From positions 1 to 64,000 of IMG/VR virus record IMGVR_UViG_3300044954_000337: a stretch of DNA of 64,000 nucleotides; one strand, 5' to 3'. The DNA is from a virus. This document shows, in pieces, positions 23,102 through 31,623 of this stretch; the first letter of the stretch is position 1, and every line of letters begins with the position of its first letter. Under the pieces are notes generated by a model that worked only from the letters and a program-made list of their open reading frames with translations, did not search any database and had not been told where the DNA came from. The position numbers and the translations under genes were made by a program.

Positions 23102-24052
23102 ATGACAAATCTAAAAATAATTTCTGGTGCTGTGGTGGATTTCGAAGCCGATTGGGCTTCCTTCAAGGAATGGATCAATGGCGTAAATGCTTATTTGCCT
23201 TATACTTGGGCTGACGAAGGACCATCTTATTCTGTTATTGCAATAGATAACAACATTTATAGAACTGTTGGATTAAATAAAGATGGTGGCGCGAACGTAG
23301 TAGATTTTGAAACGAACTGGAAACCATTCGGATCCGAACCGATTACACAAGGAAATTTCACAGATCCAAGAATAATTCACAAATTCGGAAATCTTACAAC
23401 AACTGCGACATCTGAGGTTCTTGTTTCTACCAGACCATACGTTGAACAATCTTCACAGGCCCAACGATCTGTAAAGTCAACAAGCGCAAACGATGCAAAT
23501 CCAGCCGGAACTGGAGCCACAGAAGTAAGAATTACTTATTTGGATTCGAATTATGTTCTAAAAACAGAAGATGTTTTACTCAATGGACTAACAGCAGTTG
23601 CCACTGTTGCCACAGACATAAGATTTATTGAAAGCTTCAAAGTTATTAAAGGTGCGCCAGCAGCGGGAGCTATCGAGCTTTGGACCAACAATAACGGAAC
23701 CGGAACTGCCATTTGCGGTATCCCCGCCCTTGCTGAGGATGCTTTCTTGTGTCATCACTATGTTCCTGCAGGGAAAAGAGCCTATATTTTATTGTGGGGA
23801 AGTACTGTAAGTGATGACGGGTCCATGAAACTTAAGAGTCAAGTCAGATATGGAGCAAATCTTGTAGATGTAAACCTTGACTTAGATAATCTCACAGGTA
23901 TAGCTGCCGGTTCAAGAAGTTCATTTGAAAGAAAATTTACTGGCGGGATGTATGTTGGAGAAAAAACCTATATCAGAATAACCGTGGTTCCTGGTCAGGC
24001 GACATCAACAATTATTCGTGCCATACTTGACATTTGGGAAGATAAAGCGTAA
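23102..24052 (+). CDS. Appendage / tail-fibre-like protein with short internal repeat
   Basis: 316 aa. The first 80 residues contain a short repeat, VVDFEADWASF and VVDFETNWKPF, with an intervening SYSVIAIDNNIYRTVG that recalls carbohydrate-binding-like modules of phage fibres. The remainder is beta-rich (TEVRITYLDSNYVLKTEDVL; KTYIRITVVPGQATST). It starts one base after the previous stop. Confidence 0.45.
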   Translation: MTNLKIISGAVVDFEADWASFKEWINGVNAYLPYTWADEGPSYSVIAIDNNIYRTVGLNKDGGANVVDFETNWKPFGSEPITQGNFTDPRIIHKFGNLTTTATSEVLVSTRPYVEQSSQAQRSVKSTSANDANPAGTGATEVRITYLDSNYVLKTEDVLLNGLTAVATVATDIRFIESFKVIKGAPAAGAIELWTNNNGTGTAICGIPALAEDAFLCHHYVPAGKRAYILLWGSTVSDDGSMKLKSQVRYGANLVDVNLDLDNLTGIAAGSRSSFERKFTGGMYVGEKTYIRITVVPGQATSTIIRAILDIWEDKA

Positions 24053-24103
24053 GAGCACAAATATTTATTGGGGCAAACTGGAAGCGAGGAAGAGAAACGA
24101 GTT

Positions 24104-25186
24104 ATGTGCCAAACACCAGCCCAACTAAATACCGATCTTAAGGCCGCAACACAGGCCCAAGTTATCAGCCTTTCTGGAATAAATCCAATAAATTGTCCAA
24201 CGCTTGCAATGACGGGTTCATGGACAGGAGGAAAGTTGTTTTTCTCTGACTCCCCAGAGACTCCCACCTCAGCAGGAAAGCTTTATTTTGATACATCCGT
24301 CCCGGCTACAGTAGGAACAGATTATCACAGAATTTTTCTTTATCATGTAAATGGCAAAGCATCTGGAAAGATGAAGTTTTCTGCCATGATCAAAAATACC
24401 GGAACCGCTTCCGCTACACTCACTGTGCAGAAAATTGGTACATCAGGTCCAACCACTAGTTTTCTTTATGCGGGTAAGCTTGCCTATCAGAGATGGCTTG
24501 TGTCTACAGCGGGAACTCCAAGAACGGTAGCTCCCGGGGCTTGGATTAGAGTAGACACTTCATTTGATGCCCTTCAGGCAAGTCCCGGTAATCTCCTTCA
24601 TGGAATTTGGGACTACAAAATGGACCAACCACACGAGGTTTTGATTGTTGCGCTAAACCAGAATGACGACCCAATTTCTGTCGGTCCTGGTCTTCCTCTC
24701 CTTGCTAGAGACACTCACGACAGAGGAACTTTTCCATTTTGTGACAAAGTTTATGACACCGATTCTGGCGTAACTTTTGACACAGCAGGAGATATTAAAT
24801 CTTTCCCTATTGGCGGCGGAACAAGCCCAGATGACTTTGCCGTGGGTATGGATACTACCGACGGAACCCCAATGACTCTTGCTGGAAACTTTGGAGTGAA
24901 TTACAAAATTCACGTAAATACGATTTCCACAGATGGTAAAAACATAGGAATTATGATAAACCCAAGAGGAGGACAGTGGGGTGGTGCTGTGTGGGCTATG
25001 GCCGGAGTGTTTCCAAGTGGAAAAATTCTTATTCCCCCAACCACAGCTTCTACCGGTGATAATACCAAGGGTGCAGTAGAAGGAAAATATGTTCCTGGCG
25101 CTGGACTTACTATTTGGGCGCAGTTTATGCCAACCGGCGGTTCTTCCTTTCCAGTCAGATGTGTTCTTGTCCCGTATACTCCGTAG
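24104..25186 (+). CDS. Appendage / receptor-binding-like protein
   Basis: 360 aa from the ATG at 24104, which has AGGAAGAG upstream. A TTG at 24068 in frame is less likely. The protein is beta-rich with many Gly/Thr/Ser turns (YFDTSVPATVGTDYHRIFLY; GNFGVNYKIHVNTISTDG) and no catalytic motif I recognise. Position at the end of the appendage group suggests an outer tail component. Confidence 0.4.
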   Translation: MCQTPAQLNTDLKAATQAQVISLSGINPINCPTLAMTGSWTGGKLFFSDSPETPTSAGKLYFDTSVPATVGTDYHRIFLYHVNGKASGKMKFSAMIKNTGTASATLTVQKIGTSGPTTSFLYAGKLAYQRWLVSTAGTPRTVAPGAWIRVDTSFDALQASPGNLLHGIWDYKMDQPHEVLIVALNQNDDPISVGPGLPLLARDTHDRGTFPFCDKVYDTDSGVTFDTAGDIKSFPIGGGTSPDDFAVGMDTTDGTPMTLAGNFGVNYKIHVNTISTDGKNIGIMINPRGGQWGGAVWAMAGVFPSGKILIPPTTASTGDNTKGAVEGKYVPGAGLTIWAQFMPTGGSSFPVRCVLVPYTP

Positions 25187-25217
25187 TAGATAGCAACTAT
25201 ATAGAGAGGTACATAAC

Positions 25218-26129
25218 ATGATCAAAAGAGCCTTAGTTCTCTCAGGTGGTGGTGCAAAAGGATCTTACCAAGTTGGTGCCCTTAAAGCCCTTTGTGAAAG
25301 GGGTCGATATTGGACCTCTGTCCATGGAATTTCTGTGGGCGCTCTAAACGCTGCATGGTTCGCCATGCACAAGCCAGAGGAACAGGCAAAGTCATTTTCT
25401 GGTCTTCAGGCTATTTGGGATCAGGTAAAAACCTCTAATGACATTTACAAGCCATGGGCTCCCTATTTCTTAAAGTACATTTTCTCGCTTTGGAAAGGAT
25501 CTCTAAATACAGGAGCCCCACTTAGAAAGTTGGTCACCAAATTTTGGGACTATGACAAAGTTAAAAACTCTGGAGTAAATCTAACTGTAAGTTGCGTGTC
25601 TCTTACTACTGCCAGGTATCATGCCATAGGCCAAGAAAATGAAAATATTTTAGAGTATATTCTTGCATCCTCTCATTTACCTGTGGTTTTTGAACCGCTA
25701 TCAATTGACGGAGAACTTTGGGTGGATGGTGGTATTAGACACCAGATCCCAATCTTGGAGGCGGTAAAGGAAGACCCGGACGAAATTGACGTTATCATCA
25801 CTCAGCCTATTACTAACTGGGAAGAGTATAAAGTAGATAATTCTAAACTCAAAAGCGCAATTGATGTCAGTCTCAGAGGAGCAGGTATTTTCTCTGATCA
25901 AATTTATTTCGAAGACTGCATGAACGTAGTAAAATTAATCAAAGACTCAGGAAAAAAACATAATATTAAGGTAAACTTCTTTGTTCCATCAAAAATGCCC
26001 CCTGTGGACAGTATGGATTTCAACGAAGCCAAGATTCAGGAAATAATTCAAATGGGATACGAGGAAACCAAGGCAAAGTTAGAAAAACTTGCAGAAACCT
26101 CAGAGAATGACTTTGTTGGTGAGTTTTAA
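25218..26129 (+). CDS. Patatin-like phospholipase
   Basis: 303 aa with the family's full set of motifs: oxyanion hole GGGAKG (residues 10-15), nucleophile Ser39 in GISVG, and catalytic Asp170 in VDGGIRHQIPI. There is no signal peptide. A good GAGAGGT site precedes the ATG. Patatins hydrolyse acyl groups from membrane lipids. Placed directly after tail-appendage genes, it could act in host-membrane penetration, in lysis or in lipid remodelling during infection. None of these can be chosen from sequence. Confidence 0.9.
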   Translation: MIKRALVLSGGGAKGSYQVGALKALCERGRYWTSVHGISVGALNAAWFAMHKPEEQAKSFSGLQAIWDQVKTSNDIYKPWAPYFLKYIFSLWKGSLNTGAPLRKLVTKFWDYDKVKNSGVNLTVSCVSLTTARYHAIGQENENILEYILASSHLPVVFEPLSIDGELWVDGGIRHQIPILEAVKEDPDEIDVIITQPITNWEEYKVDNSKLKSAIDVSLRGAGIFSDQIYFEDCMNVVKLIKDSGKKHNIKVNFFVPSKMPPVDSMDFNEAKIQEIIQMGYEETKAKLEKLAETSENDFVGEF

Positions 26130-26156
26130 CCAGCAAAAATAGTTAAATCTGAGTAA

Positions 26157-26750
26157 ATGACTCTCCCTACACCGCCCTATTTTTATGATGACTCTCGTCT
26201 AGTCTACGATGAGCATTGCTTCTTTTATGATGGCGGGTATGATGACGTATGCCTTAGTGCCCCAACTGCGGTCATAGTTCGTCGTGGTGGCAGGAAAAAA
26301 CAATCTAAACCGTACCTCAATGTCTTCGTTCGTTGTTGCGTGTGCAAGGTAAACGGCGAAGAAATCCCCTGCAGTGACCTTGAGGGGTGGACCAGATTTG
26401 CCGGGGAAGATGAACCTCTTACGGTTTTCATAAATGGCGTTGCCATAAACATGAAAACCCCCTATGCCTCCGGGTATTTAAAAGACCTGATTAACTCCAA
26501 AAATCAAGTGGACGGTGTAAACCTAAGTCTACAATTCCTTCAAAAAATTGAGGACGAAGGACCGGAGTGCGTAATTGAGCCGGAGTCCGACACAAATAAT
26601 AACATAGACGTTAAAATAGTAGAACCCTGGCAAGACACACTTGAGGTAAAATGCGACCTAATACCAATCAGCATAGTTACCTCCTCACTTAAGGTTGAGA
26701 GCAAAATAATTAACCCAGAAGAGATAGATAAGAAAAAAGACCGAAAATGA
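26157..26750 (+). CDS. Hypothetical protein with Cys-rich centre
   Basis: 197 aa, no recognised family. An aromatic N-terminus (PPYFYDDSRLVYDEHCFFYD) is followed by a basic patch and a VRCCVCKVNGEEIPCSDLEG stretch whose four close cysteines might bind metal. The C-terminal half is acidic. It overlaps the next gene by ATGA. Confidence 0.45.
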   Translation: MTLPTPPYFYDDSRLVYDEHCFFYDGGYDDVCLSAPTAVIVRRGGRKKQSKPYLNVFVRCCVCKVNGEEIPCSDLEGWTRFAGEDEPLTVFINGVAINMKTPYASGYLKDLINSKNQVDGVNLSLQFLQKIEDEGPECVIEPESDTNNNIDVKIVEPWQDTLEVKCDLIPISIVTSSLKVESKIINPEEIDKKKDRK

Positions 26751-27352
26751 GTAAAATAACTTTAAAACTTGACGAGGCAAATGACTTAAATTTCCAATTT
26801 AAGGTCCAAGGTACCAGTTCAGAGCCAGGGGCAACGGCTCCTCAATTTAGGTTTGTGGTATTTGAAAAAGATAACCAAAAAGGGGTGGGGTATATATTCC
26901 CGGTAACGTCCAAGGAAGAAAACGGGACAATAACAGTATCAATGCCTGTCCTCAAGGACATTTTCCAAGAGAAAACTACCTATATTGGAAAAGTAGAGGT
27001 TATTATCGGCACCAGGCTTCTGGTGCCAACAACCTTGGAACTTGAGTTCGTAAAATCCCTGACAATCGAAGTTACCCCAATCCTTCCAGAAGGGGAGGCA
27101 GAAGCCAAAGTAGACGACAGAAAGACTCCAGAAGAACTTTTGCCGGAACTTGAAGCCCTGGAAATGAAAGAAGTCTTACCAGCAACAGTTGAAAATACCG
27201 GTGGCAAAAAGAAAATAACCCTAACAAAGTCCCAGCTTAATCAAATGATCCTGGAAAGGAAAAAGCAAAAGACTTTAAAGAATCCTCTAAAGGATTTAAT
27301 GAAGTCTGCCCTAAAGGACGATGACGACACTGGAGATAAGGGAAATACCTAA
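26747..27352 (+). CDS. Hypothetical structural-like protein (201 aa)
   Basis: Residues 1-105 form a beta-rich domain (LKLDEANDLNFQFKVQG; FRFVVFEKDNQKGVGYIFPV) of a type I recall from marine-phage virion regions. A charged helical tail follows, with TLTKSQLNQMILERKKQKT. Its stop codon overlaps the stop of the convergent minus-strand gene, so no terminator separates the two blocks. Confidence 0.4.
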   Translation: MSKITLKLDEANDLNFQFKVQGTSSEPGATAPQFRFVVFEKDNQKGVGYIFPVTSKEENGTITVSMPVLKDIFQEKTTYIGKVEVIIGTRLLVPTTLELEFVKSLTIEVTPILPEGEAEAKVDDRKTPEELLPELEALEMKEVLPATVENTGGKKKITLTKSQLNQMILERKKQKTLKNPLKDLMKSALKDDDDTGDKGNT

Positions 27353-27543
27353 TTTTTCAGGCGACGAAAATCGGCAGCTACGAACCACTTTTTGGAACCA
27401 TCTGCAAATTCCACGAGATATTCTCTCATAAAATTAACCACGGTTGTTTGAACGATTTTTACCTTGAAGTCCTCTCCGTTGAACGAAAGCTCAACGGAGT
27501 CACCTAGCTTTAAAGTTTTTCTGGTTTCGTTATCTCCTGCCAC
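27349..27543 (-). CDS. Hypothetical small protein (64 aa)
   Basis: Taken from the GTG at 27541-27543, two bases after the stop of the upstream gene; the longer open frame merely overlaps that gene. The product is a small beta protein (KLGDSVELSFNGEDFKVKIV; REYLVEFADGSKKWFVAADF), with the look of a Tudor/SH3-like barrel. No family is recognised. Confidence 0.45.
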   Translation of the reverse strand: MAGDNETRKTLKLGDSVELSFNGEDFKVKIVQTTVVNFMREYLVEFADGSKKWFVAADFRRLKN

Positions 27544-27544
27544 T

Positions 27545-27751
27545 TTATTTGTTATCCCTTCTTTGTTCGGATTCAACTCTGACTGCACTCTGTCGTGCTG
27601 CCGCTCTAGCCTCAAAATAAGTATCCCGGATTTCACATACGTCAAATGCGGGAATTGTGACACGCCAACGACCATCGCTTAGCTGTTCTTCTTCCATTGT
27701 AAAGAACTCGCCTGTGAGGTGACTACAATAACCTACTGTCACAAGGGTCAT
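27545..27751 (-). CDS. HicB-like small protein
   Basis: 68 aa. The DGRWRVTIPAFDVCEIRDTY, then FEARAAARQSAV pattern fits the partial RNase-H-like fold of HicB antitoxin-type proteins, which is a strand pair, a strand and a helix. No HicA-like toxin or DNA-binding domain is attached, so it is probably a stand-alone fold with unknown role. Confidence 0.4.
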   Translation of the reverse strand: MTLVTVGYCSHLTGEFFTMEEEQLSDGRWRVTIPAFDVCEIRDTYFEARAAARQSAVRVESEQRRDNK

Positions 27752-27757
27752 AGTTGA

Positions 27758-28930
27758 TTACTCGTAATTACGCTCTGAAAGAAAACTCGGAAAGCGAGGA
27801 ATCTTTGCATCGGTCAATTCCTGGTACCTAAAGGTAATCTTGGAACCGACCGCAGGAGGATTTTTCCGCTCTGCATCAGACAGTCCGGTGCCAACCTCAA
27901 ATTCCACATTTTTCCACCTACACACCAGGGCTCCAATTCTTCCCTTGTGCTTGCCCTTGCCGTCCGTGTACCCAATTACTTCTGCCTCATCATCGAAAAA
28001 GGTCTTGACCTTGAGACAGGTACTAGAACGACCTTCCTCATATGAGGACCCGGACTGGCGGAGCATCACGCCCTCGCCACCAAATGACTCAATCTTTGCA
28101 AGATATTCCTTGAGATGGTCAGGACCCTTGCAACGATGCTGTTCCAGCGCAGCAACATGCCCAATTCCTTCACCGTGATGAGACTCGTAAGCAGGAAAAA
28201 GCGTCTTGAGGTACTCAGTGCGTTCCTCAAACTTTCCCTCGAACTTCGGAGCGTCATACATGACATAGGTCACATCAAGCCATTCCTTGTCGTCAGGAAT
28301 GAGTTTGCGGACCACCGAAACAGTTTGCTGAAACTTTCCACGACCGATGAAAAGCTCACCATCAAGAACAACCTTCGGAAGAAGGTTCTTGAACCAAACA
28401 GGTGCGTGGTAGGTATTTCCAAGACGGGAAATGAAGTTTTCCCCGTCCCACCAGGCCCTTACACCATCCAGCTTTTCAGACATCCACCACCCGGTCGGGT
28501 CTTCTCCTTCCCACTTGTGGGCAAGGAGACAAGGCGGGGCAGTATCCTTAACCACAACCTGTTTAACGGCAGTAGAAATCTTCCCCGTCTTTGTAAGTCG
28601 GACACCATTACCAGCAGCAGCGTTTGCGGCATTAATGGCAACGGTCATGGGGACGCCAAGACCAGAATTGGGAAGATTTACAGGAGCACCTCCCTGGGGA
28701 ATGGTTACGCCACCAATTCCCATGGCAAGCTGGGCCTGCGGCAGGAGGCACGTTGGGTCAATATTTGCCTTGATGTGCTTGCAAACCCTAACGTCAATAG
28801 GACCACCAAGATTGCGCCATGCGGGACACGAACAGTCCACAACCCCACCAATTTTTCGGACAATATAGGGCTTTTTACCAGAGCCCTGAATTTCCACCTT
28901 GTCACCTTCGTTTAGGAATGTCTTGGTCAT
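27758..28930 (-). CDS. ATP-dependent DNA ligase with N-terminal SWIM zinc finger
   Basis: 390 aa. Residues 30-52 form a SWIM-type finger (Cys33, Cys35, Cys50, His52). A Gly/Ala/Pro linker leads to the ligase core: motif I with Lys153 (SEKLDGVRAWW), VVLDGELFIGRG (motif III), EGVMLRQ (motif IV) and LKVKTF (motif V). An OB-fold follows (GALVCRWKNVEFEVGTGLSD). Ligase core size matches the short phage/bacterial class. The finger probably adds DNA or protein binding. It would seal nicks in phage replication. Confidence 0.93.
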   Translation of the reverse strand: MTKTFLNEGDKVEIQGSGKKPYIVRKIGGVVDCSCPAWRNLGGPIDVRVCKHIKANIDPTCLLPQAQLAMGIGGVTIPQGGAPVNLPNSGLGVPMTVAINAANAAAGNGVRLTKTGKISTAVKQVVVKDTAPPCLLAHKWEGEDPTGWWMSEKLDGVRAWWDGENFISRLGNTYHAPVWFKNLLPKVVLDGELFIGRGKFQQTVSVVRKLIPDDKEWLDVTYVMYDAPKFEGKFEERTEYLKTLFPAYESHHGEGIGHVAALEQHRCKGPDHLKEYLAKIESFGGEGVMLRQSGSSYEEGRSSTCLKVKTFFDDEAEVIGYTDGKGKHKGRIGALVCRWKNVEFEVGTGLSDAERKNPPAVGSKITFRYQELTDAKIPRFPSFLSERNYE

Positions 28931-28960
28931 GTCCTGAGCATAGCACCAACCCTCCGTGCG

Positions 28961-29269
28961 TCAAGGAGAAACGGAAGCAACAGACTCCTTGTCGTCATCG
29001 AACTCTTTTTTGAGGGACTCGTAGAGTTTCTTTCTCTTTAGTCTCGCCTCTTCCTTTTCCTTAAGGCGAAACTTTTCAAGGATTTCGTTGTAGGAGACCG
29101 TTTTCACTGGTTGGACAATGATCTTGCTAACCTCATAAGTGCATCCCGGGGAGGCAATCCTCTCCAGGTAATTATTTACTTCTTCCTCCGAGGTTGCATT
29201 TATTTCCCAGGAATCCCAGGTATTAAACCAGCCATTTTTACGCTCGCAGACAATTTTATATGTTTCCAT
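28961..29269 (-). CDS. Hypothetical protein (102 aa)
   Basis: No family recognised. A short alpha/beta N-terminal half (YKIVCERKNGWFNTWDSWEI; SEEEVNNYLERIASPG) is followed by a highly charged helix (EKFRLKEKEEARLKRKK). A hairpin (29281-29307) lies just upstream and includes its ribosome-binding sequence AAGGAA. Confidence 0.45.
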   Translation of the reverse strand: METYKIVCERKNGWFNTWDSWEINATSEEEVNNYLERIASPGCTYEVSKIIVQPVKTVSYNEILEKFRLKEKEEARLKRKKLYESLKKEFDDDKESVASVSP

Positions 29270-29280
29270 GATTATTTATT

Positions 29281-29307
29281 CCTTTTTGAGCCATGTTGGG
29301 CTCAAGG
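29281..29307 (-). promoter_or_regulatory. Hairpin in front of a start codon
   Basis: TTGAGCC (29286-29292) and GGCTCAA (29299-29305) pair around a six-base loop, extended by CC/GG across a bulge. On the minus strand the AAGGAA ribosome-binding sequence of the gene starting at 29269 falls in the lower stem. A TTGACA hexamer lies upstream at 29333-29338, but no convincing -10 follows. Confidence 0.35.
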
Positions 29308-29400
29308 AACACGGTAATCATGTCTTTTGGACTGTCAAGAGGTGAATAAAAGAAAAAATTACTTCTCTTTAATTTATTTCACCATGAGAGCCTAGCATCA

Positions 29401-29673
29401 TCACTCCTCAACGGCAACGGTCTTCTGCATCTCTTCCTGACGCTTGAGAGCAGCCTCATTGAGCTTCTGTACCATGTCGTTATATGCAGCAACATATTCT
29501 GGGGTAACCGTAAGAAACAGAGGCTTTCCCTCTACTTGTTCCATCTGCACAGCCCGGAAGTGATCCACTATATTTGTACCAGTTAAAAAGCTCAACTGGA
29601 CCAGTTCTCTCACCATGGCGATGAGGTCATCGGACATTTTAAATACCTGACGCTGTTGTTTTTCTTCTGACAT
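29401..29673 (-). CDS. Hypothetical helical protein (90 aa)
   Basis: No family recognised. It is almost wholly helical (DDLIAMVRELVQLSFLTG; AAYNDMVQKLNEAALKRQEE) and acidic. It sits in a run of small minus-strand genes and is separated by about 130 bases from the gene downstream. Confidence 0.45.
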   Translation of the reverse strand: MSEEKQQRQVFKMSDDLIAMVRELVQLSFLTGTNIVDHFRAVQMEQVEGKPLFLTVTPEYVAAYNDMVQKLNEAALKRQEEMQKTVAVEE

Positions 29674-29679
29674 TGTGTT

Positions 29680-30081
29680 TCAATCCTTTTTTTCGCTAGT
29701 TTTAATACCTGCAAGTTTTTGCCAGCGTTTTTTGCTGGCATTTGCTTCTGCTTGCGACTTCTTTTCCATCAAAAGAATTTCGGCTAATTTCTTTCTATTT
29801 TCCTTGGACAGCAAAACTTCGTCATAGGAAGGGCTTTCCAAGCCAAGGAAATATTTTAAAGCAACCCAGGCTCTTTTATACCAGGGAAGGTAGTGATTTA
29901 ATCTAACTTCCACCGACACCTCGTCATCTATGGTGTCATACACCACAAAAAAATGATGATCTGGCAACCAGCAGTCGCAGGAAAAGGATATTTTCTGTAG
30001 ACCAGAATCTACAGTTGCCGATTTTTGCAACTCGTGAGCCGAAATATTTTCTTTATTTTTGGATACAGCCATATTTGACAT
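29680..30081 (-). CDS. Hypothetical protein (133 aa)
   Basis: The centre (FSCDCWLPDHHFFVVYD, then VRLNHYLPWYKRAWVALKYF) is a pattern I recall from small conserved phage proteins of unknown function: a CxC plus His strand pair followed by a basic amphipathic helix. The C-terminus is a charged helix. M1 and M4 are both possible starts. Confidence 0.45.
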   Translation of the reverse strand: MSNMAVSKNKENISAHELQKSATVDSGLQKISFSCDCWLPDHHFFVVYDTIDDEVSVEVRLNHYLPWYKRAWVALKYFLGLESPSYDEVLLSKENRKKLAEILLMEKKSQAEANASKKRWQKLAGIKTSEKKD

Positions 30082-30096
30082 TGATAAAGTATTAGA

Positions 30097-31212
30097 CTAA
30101 AGCTTTGTTTTGTTTAAGGCTTCCTCTACCATTATCTGGCACAGATTGTCAAGATAACGGTGATTTGGCTCCCGAGGCAAAGCCGTGGAAGTCTTATAAA
30201 GATCGTTTAATTCTTTTTCTTGCCGGTCAGACCACTCAATAAGTTGGTCATATGTCCAGATGCCGTTATTTTTGATGGCAAGAAGCTCCTCCCTGTCCTC
30301 AACGCGCTTTACAATAACCTTGCCGTCGGTCAGGATTTCCCGGCACATTTTCATTAGACGAACAAGGTGCGAGGCATGTTTTGTGTCATAGCCGAATTTT
30401 GCCTCAAGTTCAGCCCTCTTTGGGTTTCTTGTCTTGAGCCAGTTCTGGTACTGTTCCCACTCTGTCTGTTTTGCCTTGAAGGCGCGTTCCTTTTGAAGGA
30501 GAGCAAGGAAATTGTCATCCAATCCCAGGGAACGTCCTGTCCTAGTCCAAACATCATCCCCTGTTAGGTGCATTTCCTCAAAAAACTTAGAGATATTTCC
30601 CTGAAGGGAAATTCTGTCGGCCTCGTCCAACACAGACCAGTCGAAGTCGAAGGTTTCAATCTTTTTCTTAATTTCGGCCTCTACCGCCCCAAGTTGGTCC
30701 CTTGGAATGATGGTAAATTCAGGAAGGTCAAAGTCTTTCCTAAGCGGAGGAGTCTTTGGCGGATTAGAAAGCCACCTGTGGTGTGTCTGGATGCGCTTTA
30801 GCTCAGCGTGGGCATATCCAGAAAATGTATGCTTTGCCTTAAGCGACAGGAACTTGTCCTTGTTTTCGACAAGGAGTTTTCCGAGGGAAGAAACCCTAAC
30901 CCACACACTTGGGTCGGTATGGAGAACTTCAATGATATTCGGGTTGCACTGTGCGGCTAGCTTGAAGAATTTTCTAATTTCATAAACAACAAGGTCATAG
31001 GGAACTTTTCCTTCTGCCTGTTCAAAACCCTCAGAGTACCCAAGATACACATTTTTCGGGGCAATACAAACACCCTTTACGTCAATGTCGGAAGTCTCGG
31101 TGTTGAGACCATACGCATGACTTCCATGCAACGTCGCAAAGATAGTTCTATCCGTAAGCCACTTTACGTTGCCATTGTACATGATGTTGAAATCTAGAGT
31201 GGGGTGCGTCAT
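30097..31212 (-). CDS. RlaP/YcgL-type nucleotidyltransferase
   Basis: 371 aa. The polymerase-beta-type signature is clear: HG30-S31 followed by D42-x-D44 (LHGSHAYGL, then TSDIDVKGV), and a YLGYSEGFEQ region as in the YcgL/RlaP family. This family was described as linked to RNA ligases in RNA repair operons; its reaction is not settled. The C-terminal two thirds are helical. Here it sits in one window with an RNA ligase and a 2H phosphoesterase, though not beside them. Confidence 0.75.
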   Translation of the reverse strand: MTHPTLDFNIMYNGNVKWLTDRTIFATLHGSHAYGLNTETSDIDVKGVCIAPKNVYLGYSEGFEQAEGKVPYDLVVYEIRKFFKLAAQCNPNIIEVLHTDPSVWVRVSSLGKLLVENKDKFLSLKAKHTFSGYAHAELKRIQTHHRWLSNPPKTPPLRKDFDLPEFTIIPRDQLGAVEAEIKKKIETFDFDWSVLDEADRISLQGNISKFFEEMHLTGDDVWTRTGRSLGLDDNFLALLQKERAFKAKQTEWEQYQNWLKTRNPKRAELEAKFGYDTKHASHLVRLMKMCREILTDGKVIVKRVEDREELLAIKNNGIWTYDQLIEWSDRQEKELNDLYKTSTALPREPNHRYLDNLCQIMVEEALNKTKL

Positions 31213-31218
31213 TACAGC

Positions 31219-31623
31219 TTAGTCCTCAACCAGGTTACCATAGTATGAACTGTAGTCAATATTTTTCGGACATTCAAATAAAGTTTCTTCAAGAACTTGC
31301 GATATTGTGGCTTTTCTTTGTGGGTGGTACTTTACTATAACCATGTCAAAAATATAAACCCAAAAAAGGTTCGCCCGAGAAGAAGGTTGAACTCTTAATC
31401 GAAAATCTATTTGATCATTTTCGCCCAAGAGATGAAGATATTTTTTTGCCTTCTTAAGATAAAAGTTTGGATGTAAACCGTAATACCCGGCAGCATCTTG
31501 CATAAATGCACTGCCAATCTTTACCTTGCCATTAAAAAACGAATAGCCGTAGCTGTCCGCGATGTATGGAAACTCACATTTGCGTAATAATGTCTCTGGT
31601 TCTTCTCTTGGTATCATTGGCAT
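31219..31623 (-). CDS. Hypothetical protein (134 aa)
   Basis: No family recognised. Aromatic-rich alpha/beta protein (YIADSYGYSFFNGKVKIG; FRLRVQPSSRANLFWVYIFD). It overlaps the start or stop of its neighbours and is probably co-transcribed with the nucleotidyltransferase gene downstream. Confidence 0.4.
   Translation of the reverse strand: MPMIPREEPETLLRKCEFPYIADSYGYSFFNGKVKIGSAFMQDAAGYYGLHPNFYLKKAKKYLHLLGENDQIDFRLRVQPSSRANLFWVYIFDMVIVKYHPQRKATISQVLEETLFECPKNIDYSSYYGNLVED

Noticed and set aside
24653-25225. Minus-strand 190-aa ORF opposite an appendage gene
   Set aside because: Composition is that of an antisense shadow (Ser/Cys-rich), and the plus-strand gene is well supported by direction and spacing.
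27349-27675. Full 108-aa version of the ORF ending at 27349
   Set aside because: Its first 44 codons overlap the HicB-like gene in another frame; the GTG at 27543 right after that gene's stop is a better start.
28115-28915. Plus-strand 266-aa ORF opposite the DNA ligase
   Set aside because: The ligase on the minus strand has all its motifs; the antisense frame has no recognisable domain and no start signal.
29333-29338. TTGACA hexamer as a sigma-70 promoter on the minus strand
   Set aside because: No acceptable -10 hexamer at 15-18 bases; kept only as a note under the adjacent hairpin.
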